Positions 1 through 8,118 of a DNA stretch of 32,510 nucleotides are shown in pieces (positions within the stretch are counted from its first letter, which is position 1; each line of letters begins with the position of its first letter). This stretch comes from SAR202 cluster bacterium (GTDB lineage: Bacteria; Chloroflexota; Dehalococcoidia; SAR202; CAJWER01). The DNA is taken from assembly GCA_030740335.1 (NCBI GenBank), contig JASLXL010000054.1, positions 1-32,510 on the forward strand. Reading direction: 5' to 3'. The position numbers were made by a program, and so were the translations under genes. The notes beneath the pieces were generated by a model. That model was not told where the DNA came from and did not search any database. It saw nothing but the letters and a program-made list of their open reading frames with translations.

Positions 1-191
1 ACGACCTCGCACAGTCCATGGGCCATCCGGGAGAGCCCAACCACCCCGACTGCCTGAAGGTTACCGAAGAGGGCACGGCGAAGATCCACGCCGCTGGCAA
101 GCTGCGCTCGGATGATGTGACGGCGGAATTTAAGGCCACCGAATCGATCCAGGACGCTATCGCCGGTTTACTCCGGGCGAATGGCCGGTAG
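1..191 (+). CDS. HpcH/HpaI-family aldolase, C-terminal part (5' truncated by the window edge)
   Basis: An open frame (codons starting at base 3) runs from the window edge to TAG at 189-191 and encodes about 62 residues. It begins DLAQSMGHPGEPNHPD, which resembles the conserved 'P-x-D-L-a-x-S-x-G' stretch near the C-terminus of HpcH/HpaI class II pyruvate aldolases (2-keto-3-deoxysugar or hydroxy-oxo-heptanedioate type). It then has a short helical tail. Family members cleave 2-keto-3-deoxy sugar acids or similar compounds to pyruvate plus an aldehyde, using a divalent metal in the cytoplasm. The catalytic core lies upstream of the window, so the substrate cannot be judged. A role downstream of the sugar-acid dehydratases encoded further on would fit but is inference. 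The next gene starts 145 bases later on the same strand. Confidence 0.7.
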   Translation, partial: DLAQSMGHPGEPNHPDCLKVTEEGTAKIHAAGKLRSDDVTAEFKATESIQDAIAGLLRANGR

Positions 192-235
192 GCCGGAACC
201 TGCCTCTGAGGTGGGAGCACACGCAGCGTCTCTAA

Positions 236-266
236 AGGTGGTTCGACAGACTCACCATGAGCGGGA
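236..266. repeat. Candidate dispersed intergenic repeat (REP-like)
   Basis: Between the aldolase stop and the next start lies a stretch containing GTTCGACAGACTCACCATG (241-259) followed by AGCGGGA. From memory, closely similar 'TTCGACA-ctcacCATGAGCGG' strings recur in intergenic regions of many environmental bacterial genomes, and their minus-strand translation gives the familiar spurious peptide MVSLSNH. Only one copy was noticed in this window, so calling it a repeat rests on general knowledge, not on copies seen here. Confidence 0.4.
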
Positions 267-336
267 TAGCCTGAGGAGATTTACACTCAAACATGTGTAT
301 GGAAACTCTATTTCTCAAAGAGGCCGGAGGCACTAC

Positions 337-1455
337 ATGAAATTCGGAGTAGGTGTGATCGGGGCTACGGGCTACATCGGGACCCCATATCGCAAGGAGA
401 TACGCGAGGCCGGAGCCGACGCGGACATAATCGCGTTGTGCGCACGTCGGCGAGGCCCACTTGAGGAGGCGGCGCGTGAGGACGGGGCGATCCTCGTCAC
501 TGATGATTGGCGAGAGGTTGCAGAGCATCCAGACGTAAACCTCGTTCTAGTCGTGACCCCGGACGCGCTACATCACGAGGCAGTAATGGCCTGCGCGAAG
601 CTGGGCAAACACATGATCTGCGACAAGCCGATCGGGGCTAACGCCCGCGAGGCGTACGACATGTGGTCGGCCTACAAGGGCTCAGGCCTCGGTCACTTCG
701 TTCCCTTTTGGTCCCGCTACGTGCCTGTTTTCGCCAGGACGAAAGAGTTGGTTGTCGACGGTATGATCGGTGAAATCAAAGGCGTAATCTGTCGGTGGCA
801 GAACCCCCGGCCTGATGCGATCCCTTTCACATGGCGAGACAACGCGGATCTGTCCGCTGGTGGCAGCGTCGGCGATGTGGGATCTCATGCCTACGACGCA
901 GCACGCTGGATCATCGGAGATGAGGCAAAGCGAGTTGTTGCTCATGCCGCCGTAATATCTCCGCCGAAGCCGGACCTTGGCGAACCCAACCTCGGCGAGG
1001 CCCTGGACTGGGGTGAGAGCCACGGTACCGTAGATGCCTCGAAAACTCGGCTGGGTACCGCTTATGACTACGGGACCATCCTGGTGGAATTTGCCAGCGG
1101 CGCGTTCGGCACCATCCGGGTTGCCCATTCGCGGTACCTGCGTAAGGGTCTGTCCCCGGACATGGAGCTCCACGGCACCGAGGGTTCATTGGGCATTGAT
1201 AGGTCCTCTTCGACCATCTCGCTGGTGCGTCCAGGGGGTGTGCCAGAGGTGATCGACACCGTTCCTGAGGTTGAAGTGAACAAGTTCGCTGAGTTCGCTT
1301 TCCCTGGCGTTCGCGAACGGGCCGATGGGAGCGCAAGTGAACACCCTGGGCTCGACGATGGGTGGCGCGTGCAACTCTTCACCGATGCGGCGGCACTGTC
1401 GGCGCAGCGCGGATCGTGGGTGGATCTGTCGGAACTGAACCCGGAGGCGGACTGA
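337..1455 (+). CDS. Gfo/Idh/MocA-family NAD(P)-dependent oxidoreductase
   Basis: This is a 372-aa protein of the usual family length. The start is ATG 337, because GGAGG lies 6 nt upstream (326-330) and the Rossmann strand begins at once. The N-terminus carries the dinucleotide-binding loop GATGYIG (residues 9-15). The family 'EKP' signature appears as DKP (96-98), with the catalytic lysine at 97. The C-terminal half (from about 120) is the alpha/beta substrate domain, with GDVGSHAYDAARWIIG in the usual helix. Members oxidise or reduce hydroxyls of sugars, inositols or related cyclic polyols in the cytoplasm. The substrate cannot be told from sequence. It follows the aldolase fragment in the same direction and is convergent with the next two genes, which belong to the same family but are divergent paralogues. 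Confidence 0.85.
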   Translation: MKFGVGVIGATGYIGTPYRKEIREAGADADIIALCARRRGPLEEAAREDGAILVTDDWREVAEHPDVNLVLVVTPDALHHEAVMACAKLGKHMICDKPIGANAREAYDMWSAYKGSGLGHFVPFWSRYVPVFARTKELVVDGMIGEIKGVICRWQNPRPDAIPFTWRDNADLSAGGSVGDVGSHAYDAARWIIGDEAKRVVAHAAVISPPKPDLGEPNLGEALDWGESHGTVDASKTRLGTAYDYGTILVEFASGAFGTIRVAHSRYLRKGLSPDMELHGTEGSLGIDRSSSTISLVRPGGVPEVIDTVPEVEVNKFAEFAFPGVRERADGSASEHPGLDDGWRVQLFTDAAALSAQRGSWVDLSELNPEAD

Positions 1456-1462
1456 ACGGCCT

Positions 1463-1512
1463 GGCTTTGTCCGGCAAAGTCAGGGCAGGTCGTAGACCCG
1501 CCCCTACGGGAG
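1463..1512. repeat. Two small hairpins; the second looks like a dispersed intergenic repeat
   Basis: Just after the oxidoreductase stop is GGCTTTG-TCCGG-CAAAGTC (1463-1481), a 7-bp stem with a 5-nt loop. It is followed by GGGCAGGTC-GTA-GACCCGCCC (1483-1503, one mismatch) running into CCTACGGG. The GC-rich unit, read on the minus strand as 'GTAGGGGCGGGTC', resembles short palindromic elements I recall as common between genes in Chloroflexota and other environmental genomes. It sits between two convergent genes and could help terminate both. No U-tract follows, so a canonical intrinsic terminator is not supported. Confidence 0.4.
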
Positions 1513-1529
1513 GAATACGGGCGCGGAGC

Positions 1530-2642
1530 TTAGGTCACTGTGATTGGGATGCCGGTGCGAGCTGATTCGAGGGCAGCCTCGACCGTGGCCGAGATAGCCC
1601 TTCCTGCCCGGGAGTCGAGGATTGTATCGCCGTCGGTGTCGATCGCGTTGGCGAAGTCATCGACGAGCAGGTAGTCGCCCTCGCTGGCGACGCGTTGGTT
1701 TCGTGCATCACCCGCAGGCTGTCCGCGATAGTACACCCCTGCCTCCGGCTTGGACTCATTGATCGCCAACGACCCCTCGGATCCCATCACCCAAATTTTG
1801 ATGAGACCGCCGTCGGGGTGGGACGCCTTCCCGATTCGTCCAATTGCAAGCGAGCCCAGGATGCCGTGCTCCATCTCAAGGGTCACCGACGCCAGGTCCT
1901 CGACGTTGTTGTCGACGTTTACCTGGTGGAAATGCGACGCCGTGCGGGCGAAGACTCGCTGTACATCTGCCCCCAGGAGCATCTGGACGTACGCCAACGG
2001 ATAGACCCCCTCGATCTTCAGCTCCCCCATAGGCTCGATTCCCACACCGCCGTCGCGCCCGGTGGCATGGGCATCCTTCTGGTACTCCAGCCAATCTATG
2101 GGCGCGTCGCCGGGTTTGGTCGAGCCCTTGTGGGGCCCGGCGTCTGAGGCGAAGTAGAAGTCCACGTGGATTGCGTACGGCACACCAACGGCGCCGCTGC
2201 GGACCGCCTCCCGTGCCTGGAGCAGGGCGGGCATGAAGTTGCGATTCCACATCATGAATTTGACGTAGTTACGCTCCACGGCCTCGATGACCCTGTCGCA
2301 TTCGGACACGGCGGTGGACATGGGTTTGTCCTGGACGATATGGAGCCCCGCCTCGGCGGCACGCACGCTCAGGTCGCAATGACGCTCTGCTTGCGAGGAG
2401 ATGACTGCGACCTGCACGTCGTAGTCGGCGATGGCCTTTTCGACGTCCTTGACATAGGGCACGCCAAGCTCGTCTGCGAGTTGCTGATTTCTCTCATGGA
2501 CCCAGTCGCCCTGGTCGGCGTCATCGGCTACGACTGCCGGGGTAAACCTCGGATGGGCAGCGACTCCCATTGGCACGTATCCGTGCTTGACGGCGCTGAG
2601 GGCAGCGAAGCGGAACGTCGTGTCTCCGCTAGACGAGTTCAT
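1530..2642 (-). CDS. Gfo/Idh/MocA-family oxidoreductase with atypical cofactor loop
   Basis: This is a 370-aa protein. ATG 2642 is preferred over ATG 2654 because GGAGG (inside the longer reading) lies 5 nt before it. The region before the start overlaps the end of the upstream gene by 14 bases (2629-2642), so the two are probably translationally coupled. A DKP motif (105-107) supplies the usual lysine. The segment 'VDFYFASDAGPHKG' and the C-terminal alpha/beta domain match the family in layout. The odd part is the N-terminus: the expected GxGxxG loop reads FAALSAVKHGYVP (12-24) and lacks the glycine pattern, so nucleotide binding may be unusual or the pocket remodelled. Substrate unknown. 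The gene is the second of a two-gene minus-strand unit. Confidence 0.8.
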   Translation of the reverse strand: MNSSSGDTTFRFAALSAVKHGYVPMGVAAHPRFTPAVVADDADQGDWVHERNQQLADELGVPYVKDVEKAIADYDVQVAVISSQAERHCDLSVRAAEAGLHIVQDKPMSTAVSECDRVIEAVERNYVKFMMWNRNFMPALLQAREAVRSGAVGVPYAIHVDFYFASDAGPHKGSTKPGDAPIDWLEYQKDAHATGRDGGVGIEPMGELKIEGVYPLAYVQMLLGADVQRVFARTASHFHQVNVDNNVEDLASVTLEMEHGILGSLAIGRIGKASHPDGGLIKIWVMGSEGSLAINESKPEAGVYYRGQPAGDARNQRVASEGDYLLVDDFANAIDTDGDTILDSRAGRAISATVEAALESARTGIPITVT

Positions 2643-3642
2643 GGCGTCCTCCATTCAGTTTTGCGCTGCGTCCCGAAGTTATCGAGGCTTGCACTGCTTC
2701 CGCGACCTGTACTGCGGCAGTACCGTCCTCGCCAGTCACGATTGGGTCACGCTCCTCAGTAATCGCGTCGACAAACTCCTGGAGTTGCACCAGAACGTGC
2801 TGGGCCCCGTAACCGGTGTCCATAGCCTGGGGAGCCCCTCCTCTGTAGAGCAGGTTCATGTTTTGATGATCGTCAGAATAGGCCGCGCCCGTAGAGCCTA
2901 TAACCGACAATGATGAATAGCCGTGGCCCGCGGGGAGAGCGGCGGAGTAGTCTATGATCGCCATTCCGTCGTTGGGGAAGCCGAGGTGCACCTGCACGTA
3001 GTCGTGGTCCGGGAGGCCCGCGCCGCCCTGCTTGCGACCTGTGGCATACACCTCGGTTGGCATTGAGCCGAATAGCCAGGTGGCCAGATCAAGTTCTCGA
3101 ACTACCTGGCCCATGACGGAGCCGCCGTCCAGCGCGGCCTCGGCCTCCAGCGTGGGCCAGTCACCGGTGTCGCGAGACTCCCAGCGGTGGATTCGGAGCA
3201 GGCCGGGCTGACCCAGCTTGCCCGAATCGATGCTGTCCTTAACGACCTGGGTTGCTGGTACGTATCTTGGTGCAGTGCCGACCATAAGGCGCACCCCGGC
3301 GGCCCGGCATGCGCTCGTGGCCTCCTCGGCGTCCGCAGAAGAGAGAGCCAGTGGCGTCTCTACAAGTGCGTGTCTACCCAATAAAGCTGCTGCTCTTATG
3401 AAAGACGCATGGGCGCGATTAGATGCGTCGATAACGACGGCGTCGAATCCGTCCATGTCCTCGGCCAGCAGGTCTTCCATTCTAGCGTGCGCGTTGGGCG
3501 CGCCGAGGGCCGTCGCCGCACGTTCGGCGCTGTCAATGTCGGCATCGACGGTGGCGACAAATCGCGCCCCTTGGAGCCTGCCGAGGGCCTCGGCATATGG
3601 CTCTCCATCCCTCCTACATCCGATGAGCGCGAGCCGGACCAT
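2629..3642 (-). CDS. Gfo/Idh/MocA-family protein lacking the EKP lysine
   Basis: This is a 337-aa protein starting at ATG 3642, with AGGAG about 8 nt upstream on the minus strand; longer readings to 3975 run into the divergent gene and are rejected. The N-terminus MVRLALIGCRRDGEPYAEAL is a degenerate Rossmann loop (GxRxxG). The position of the family EKP motif reads ETP (95-97), so the lysine that normally contacts cofactor and substrate is threonine. The later conserved 'HDxD' helix reads VVRELDLATWLFG. It is the first gene of a minus-strand pair with the 1530-2642 paralogue, which keeps its lysine. A non-catalytic partner subunit or a changed chemistry are both possible. Family assignment is firm, activity is not. 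Confidence 0.8.
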   Translation of the reverse strand: MVRLALIGCRRDGEPYAEALGRLQGARFVATVDADIDSAERAATALGAPNAHARMEDLLAEDMDGFDAVVIDASNRAHASFIRAAALLGRHALVETPLALSSADAEEATSACRAAGVRLMVGTAPRYVPATQVVKDSIDSGKLGQPGLLRIHRWESRDTGDWPTLEAEAALDGGSVMGQVVRELDLATWLFGSMPTEVYATGRKQGGAGLPDHDYVQVHLGFPNDGMAIIDYSAALPAGHGYSSLSVIGSTGAAYSDDHQNMNLLYRGGAPQAMDTGYGAQHVLVQLQEFVDAITEERDPIVTGEDGTAAVQVAEAVQASITSGRSAKLNGGRHELV

Positions 3643-3793
3643 TTGCGATCTCCTGTTGTTGCGGTCGAGGCAAATCCGATTATGCGCCAAACAGGCATCC
3701 CTTGCAACACGTGCACCCCCGCCTTGACTTCCACTGACTGCGGGGAGACGATACACGCCGCCGGGGCTCTCACGTTGGCAACAGGAGATAGCG
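3643..3793. promoter_or_regulatory. Divergent promoter region with mirrored ribosome-binding segments
   Basis: This 151-nt gap separates two divergent genes and must hold promoters for both. Its ends are near-mirror images: GCGATCTCCTGTTG (3645-3658) and CAACAGGAGATAGC (3779-3792) match as an inverted repeat at 13 of 14 positions. Each contains the AGGAG of one of the two genes. No convincing -35/-10 pair was picked out by eye. Confidence 0.5.
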
Positions 3794-5398
3794 ATGGCTT
3801 TCGATATGCTAATTACGGGCGGAGAGGTTGTCGATGGGTCGGGTTGCGCGCGTCGTCGGGTCGATGTGGGAATATCCAACGGCCGGATTGCGGCGATTGG
3901 TTCTTTGGAAGGTACCGAGGCCGCGGAAACGATCGACGCTTCGGGCCAAGTGGTTGCGCCTGGCTTCATCGACATGCACTCTCACTCCGACGTAAACCTA
4001 CTTGACGACCCCGGCGGCGAAAGCAAGGCCTTCCAGGGTGTGACGACGGAGGTTACCGGCAACTGCAGTTTTTCGCCGTTTCCGGCAGGCAAGTTGGGTG
4101 AAGGCGGCCTGCGGGAGGCGATGGGCACGATACTGCGTTCACAAGCGCCTTGGAGCTGGTCATCGCTCGACGGTTGGGCGGATGCCACGGAGTCAGTAGG
4201 AGTGAGCCTCAATCTGGCGCCGCTGGTCGGGCATGGCGCGATCAGGGTGGCGGCTGGCGTCAACGAGAACAGGCCACCAACGCCTGACGAACTTGTGGAG
4301 ATGCTACGACTGGCCGCGGAGTCGGTGGAGCAGGGGGCGTTTGGCATGTCGACCGGCCTAACCCTGGCTCCGTCGATGTATGCCGAGACCGATGAGATCG
4401 CGTCCCTCGCTAAAGCTATATCGCCCTTTAAGCACGCCTTCTACGCCACCCACGCGCGCGTGTGGGCCGGATGGCATGTTCGTGCCTTGGAGGAGGCAGC
4501 GGAGATCGGATGCAAGGGTGGCGTGCCCGTGCAGTTCTCCCACATCGCCATCGGGGACTCACGGATATTCGGGCGCGGCGAGGAGATGGTAGCCGTCATA
4601 GACCGCGCTCGGGCCGAAGGCATGGACATGACATGCGACATGTATCCCTACACCGCGGGCGCTTCGGGACTGAACCAGTCTCTACCGTCGTGGATACAGG
4701 AGGGCGGCATCGATGCCATGCTTGTCCGTCTCAGGGATCCGTCAGACCGCAAACGCGCTTTCGAGGACATGGCCGAGGGCCATTTCGGAGGGCTGCCCTG
4801 GACTTGGGACAAGATGTTCATCACCTACGTCGGCTCCGACGCGAATCGCAGTGTTGTGGGTCGCAGCCTGGAGGCGATTGCTGAGGATAGGGGAGTCGAC
4901 CCGAGAGAGGCCATGCTCGCCCTAATCGATGAGGAGAGCAACAACGTCGGTGTCGTCGGCCATAATCGTATTGAGAGCGATGTGCGCTTTTTTATGCAGT
5001 ATGAACACGCCATGATAGGTTCCGACGGCCGCGCCATCTCCCCGAACGGCTGGTGGGCGACCGACAAGCCGCACCCGCGCTTTTATGGGTGCTATCCGCG
5101 CATCCTGGGCCGCTACGTTCGTGATGATGGTGTGTTGCCCCTGGAGATCGCGATATACAAGATGACTGGCTTCCCGGCCAAACGCCTGGGGCTCAAGGAC
5201 CGTGGTCTGATACGGGAAGATTTCGCCGCCGACGTTCTGGTGTTCGACCCGGATACGATTATTGACCACGCGGATTTCGACGAGCCACACCAGCTGTCGA
5301 CGGGCGTTAGCCACGTCTACGTGAACGGCCAGGCTATCATTTCGGACGGAACCCACACCGGAGCTCGGCCCGGACGAGTGCTGCGCAGGGGCGCATGA
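3794..5398 (+). CDS. N-acyl-D-amino-acid deacylase (D-aminoacylase family amidohydrolase)
   Basis: This is a 534-aa cytoplasmic zinc amidohydrolase, slightly longer than the ~480-aa characterised enzymes. ATG 3794 has ACAGGAG 7-8 nt upstream. Visible active-site elements are HSH (62-64) in IDMHSHSD, the metal cysteine C91 in GNCSFSPFP, H220 in FYATHAR, H250 in VQFSHIAIG and D411 in MIGSDGRAI. Order and spacing match the known Cys/His/His/Asp set of D-aminoacylase. The N- and C-terminal small beta domain is also present (MAFDMLITGGEVVDG, then the end region with DVLVFDPDTI). The family hydrolyses N-acyl-D-amino acids to the D-amino acid and a carboxylate; some members act on N-acyl-D-Asp or D-Glu. 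The exact substrate is not readable. The next gene follows after 27 nt and is probably co-transcribed. Confidence 0.9.
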   Translation: MAFDMLITGGEVVDGSGCARRRVDVGISNGRIAAIGSLEGTEAAETIDASGQVVAPGFIDMHSHSDVNLLDDPGGESKAFQGVTTEVTGNCSFSPFPAGKLGEGGLREAMGTILRSQAPWSWSSLDGWADATESVGVSLNLAPLVGHGAIRVAAGVNENRPPTPDELVEMLRLAAESVEQGAFGMSTGLTLAPSMYAETDEIASLAKAISPFKHAFYATHARVWAGWHVRALEEAAEIGCKGGVPVQFSHIAIGDSRIFGRGEEMVAVIDRARAEGMDMTCDMYPYTAGASGLNQSLPSWIQEGGIDAMLVRLRDPSDRKRAFEDMAEGHFGGLPWTWDKMFITYVGSDANRSVVGRSLEAIAEDRGVDPREAMLALIDEESNNVGVVGHNRIESDVRFFMQYEHAMIGSDGRAISPNGWWATDKPHPRFYGCYPRILGRYVRDDGVLPLEIAIYKMTGFPAKRLGLKDRGLIREDFAADVLVFDPDTIIDHADFDEPHQLSTGVSHVYVNGQAIISDGTHTGARPGRVLRRGA

Positions 5399-5425
5399 GG
5401 TCGCTAGTGGAAGAGGAGCATAGCA

Positions 5426-6844
5426 ATGGATAACATGCGTATCGAAATCGGATCGAGACTGGAGTTGCTAACCGACGGCTATCTGATAGATCGCATGCAC
5501 GGGGCGTCGCTAATGCTCCACTCTCCCGCTGCCCATGAAGTTTCGATCGTGTACGACGAGCCCTGGGAAGGCAACACATCGGGCTACGAGACTGTTCTCC
5601 ACGACGGTGGTCTGTACAAGATGTACTACAGGGGCAGTCACCATGAATACGGGGACAACAACGACCTGGGGTTTCAGGTCACCTGCTACGCAGAGAGCAC
5701 AGACGGTATCAATTGGGAAAAGCCGTCGTTGGGTCTCGTGGATTTCAAAGGGTCTAAGGACAACAACATCATTTGGGAGGGCGTGGTATCCCACAATCTC
5801 TCACCAGTCATCGATCGGAACCCCGGTTGTGCTCCCGATGCAAAGTTCAAGGCACTGGGAGGCACCGGCAGGAAACACGGGCTCTATGCCCTCAAGTCCG
5901 CCGATGGGATCCGCTGGTCGCTGATGTCCGAAGAGCCGGTAATCACGGACGGCGCATTCGACTCGCAGAATCTGGGGTTTTGGGATGCGATGCGAGGTGA
6001 GTACCGCGTGTACCACCGGGACTTCCGTGATGGTCGGGACATCAAGACTTGCACGTCACAGGATTTCGTGAACTGGACCGAGCCGGAGTGGGTCGGATAT
6101 TCACCTAGCAGGGGTGGCGAGCTATACACGAACCAGATTGAACCGTACTATCGCGCGCCCCACATCTTCGTGGGCTTTCCGACACGCTACTTTGACCGGG
6201 GCTGGGTCGAGGGCATGGATGCACTACCGCAGGCCGAGCACCGTCGCCTGCGGGCGGAAAGTTCGCCGAGGGAGGGCAGTGCGGTTACCGAGGGCATGTT
6301 CATGTCGAGTCGGGACGCGATGACCTGGAACGTCTGGCCAGAAGCCTTCCTTAGACCGGGGCTCCGAGACAGGGACGGCTGGTTCTATGGCGACAACTAT
6401 CAGAGTCTGGGGTTGGTGGAAACGGAATCGACAATCGAGGGTGCGACTCGTGAGCTGTCCCTGTGGATGAGCGAGGGTCTGCACCAGGCGGATCGCGCTT
6501 CGCGACTACGACGCTACACGATCCGGGTTGACGGATTTGTGTCGGCACACGCCGATTACGTCGGGGGAGAGTTCGTCACGAGGCCAGTCGTGTTCGAGGG
6601 ATCCGAGCTGGTGCTCAACATCTCGACCTCCGCTGCTGGGGGAGCTAATGTCGAAATCCAGGACGATCGAGGCATACCCATCGAGGGTTTTGCGATGTCC
6701 GACTGCCACGAGGTGTTCGGCGACTCTCTGGAGCGGACGGTGACCTGGGGCGGAGGTAAGAACCTGGGAGATCTGGCCGACAAGCCCGTGCGTCTGCGCT
6801 TCCTGCTTAAAGACGCCGACCTGTACTCGCTTCGGTTCCGCTAG
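5426..6844 (+). CDS. Glycosyl hydrolase family 32/43-like five-bladed beta-propeller protein
   Basis: This is a 472-aa protein with AGGAG 8 nt before ATG 5426. Repeated motifs of a beta-propeller are visible: YKMYYRGSHHEYG, CYAESTDGINWEKPSLG, LYALKSADGIRWS, YRVYHRDFRDGRDIKTCTS and SQDFVNWTEPEWV. These 'S-x-D-G-x-x-W' turns resemble GH43/GH32/GH68-type propellers and BNR blades. The C-terminal ~110 residues (from about 365) look like a beta-sandwich. No signal peptide is seen. Such proteins are usually annotated as hypothetical or glycosidase-like, and no catalytic Asp/Glu pair can be assigned with certainty. It lies 27 nt downstream of the deacylase and 44 nt upstream of a broken enolase gene, in an apparent operon of sugar or acyl-amino degradation genes. 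Confidence 0.65.
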   Translation: MDNMRIEIGSRLELLTDGYLIDRMHGASLMLHSPAAHEVSIVYDEPWEGNTSGYETVLHDGGLYKMYYRGSHHEYGDNNDLGFQVTCYAESTDGINWEKPSLGLVDFKGSKDNNIIWEGVVSHNLSPVIDRNPGCAPDAKFKALGGTGRKHGLYALKSADGIRWSLMSEEPVITDGAFDSQNLGFWDAMRGEYRVYHRDFRDGRDIKTCTSQDFVNWTEPEWVGYSPSRGGELYTNQIEPYYRAPHIFVGFPTRYFDRGWVEGMDALPQAEHRRLRAESSPREGSAVTEGMFMSSRDAMTWNVWPEAFLRPGLRDRDGWFYGDNYQSLGLVETESTIEGATRELSLWMSEGLHQADRASRLRRYTIRVDGFVSAHADYVGGEFVTRPVVFEGSELVLNISTSAAGGANVEIQDDRGIPIEGFAMSDCHEVFGDSLERTVTWGGGKNLGDLADKPVRLRFLLKDADLYSLRFR

Positions 6845-6888
6845 ATCGGGTATTCGCAGATTAATGAGGCCGCATATGGAGGCGCAAG

Positions 6889-8076
6889 GTGAAAATTACA
6901 GAGATTGCGACTCATGAAATATGCCCGCCGCTCCACGAGTGGAACTCCGAGGCGATTACGCGGTACCAGGGCCCGGAGTTCAGATACCGCACGGTCTATG
7001 TGTTCCGGGCCGACAACGGCCTGGAGGGCCTGGGAGAGCGCGGAGGCCGAAGCGCGCCCGCTGATGATGAGTGGATAGCGCGAATGGTGGGTACGAACCC
7101 CGCCGAGTGGCTGGCCCATCCCGAGCTTCCGGTTTGGCTTGCTACTGGCATCTACGACGTGGTCGCAAAATTCAACGATATCCCGGTGTACAGGCTGTTC
7201 GGTCCTAGAGTCTAGGGCTGCCACGTTGCCAATTCAGGGCTTCTCGCAGAACGGGTGCCTGTATCGGCATGGGCAGTATCCCAGACTCCAGAAAAGATGG
7301 CTGAAGAGGTTGCGCCACGGGGATTCAAGGTCCACTACGACCTGAATTTCGATAGCACCGTGGAGCATATCTTGAACCTCGGGCGCTAGTTGGCGCGGTT
7401 CCCAATCGCTGGCGCGTTCGAGGATCTGGTGCGAAACGAGGATTTCGAGGGGTACCGCGAACTGCGAAGCCGCAGCCCGATTCCGATCTACTTCCACCAC
7501 CTACCATTGCAAGGCCGCGAGGCCATGATGGGCCTGGCAGACGGCTACCTGATGGGCCATACCCCGGTGGGTAACGCTATCAGGCGGGCCGGCCTGTTTG
7601 AGGCGGCTAGTATCCCTTTCATGCTGCAGAACACAGGTGGCAACATCACTCGAGCGTTTGTCGCCCACATGGCTACGGCGTTCCCGGGAGCTACGCTCCA
7701 TCACGTTACAGCCACCGACCTGTGGGCTGAAGACGTAGTGTCGCCGCCATTTGAGGTGGCCGGAGGCACCATCGCCGTGTCCGAGGAGCCCGGGCTTGGG
7801 CTTACGCTGGACCGAGATGCCCTGTCGAAATGGGAGGAGGTAGAGCCGCCAGAGCTTCCTCGTGCACTGGTCCGTATTTCATATCGAGGCATGTCTTCAA
7901 TCTACGGGCGTTTGCCGGTAAAATCGCTGCGGGACCGTTCGGGGGTTGCCCCCGCTCACTTGGGCGCATTCGGCGGCGGCTACGATCAGCCAGTTGACAT
8001 GGATTTTTGGGGCGACGATGGGTCGGCGGAGTTTGCTCGCCTGTGGGACCTCACGGCGTCCGGCCTGGCAGGCTAG
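6889..8076 (+). pseudogene. Broken mandelate racemase/muconate-lactonizing (enolase-superfamily) gene
   Basis: One reading frame from GTG 6889 (GGAGG at 6878-6882) to TAG 8074-8076 carries enolase-superfamily sequence throughout but is interrupted by two in-frame TAG codons (7213-7215 and 7387-7389). The N-terminal capping domain is recognisable (YVFRADNGLEGLGERGG, WLATGIYDVVAKFNDIPVYRLFG). After the first stop come VPVSAWAVSQTPEKMAEEV and GFKVHYDLNFDSTVEHIL. After the second come ARFPIAGAFEDLV and a barrel end. Between AEEV and APRGFKVHYD the stretch carrying barrel strand 2 with the usual KxK/KxH acid-base region seems absent, which suggests an internal deletion. Stops plus deletion argue for a pseudogene, although the frame is kept. 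The family abstracts a proton alpha to a carboxylate. Confidence 0.8.
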
Positions 8077-8103
8077 GGTGTTGCGTCCACAGCAACACCC
8101 TAG
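8073..8103. terminator. Perfect 12-bp hairpin between convergent genes
   Basis: CTAGGGTGTTGC (8073-8084), a 7-nt loop and GCAACACCCTAG (8092-8103) form a perfect 12-bp stem. It overlaps the stop of the enolase pseudogene and sits 15 nt beyond the stop of the minus-strand aldolase. The position suits a bidirectional terminator. No T-run follows on either strand, so it is not a textbook intrinsic terminator. Confidence 0.55.
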
Positions 8104-8118
8104 CGCGGTCCGACGACG

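Noticed and set aside
6889..8076. Amber-codon recoding (such as pyrrolysine) in the enolase-like gene
   Set aside because: TAG serves as the normal stop of several other genes in this window, and the gene also has an internal deletion, so decay explains it better.
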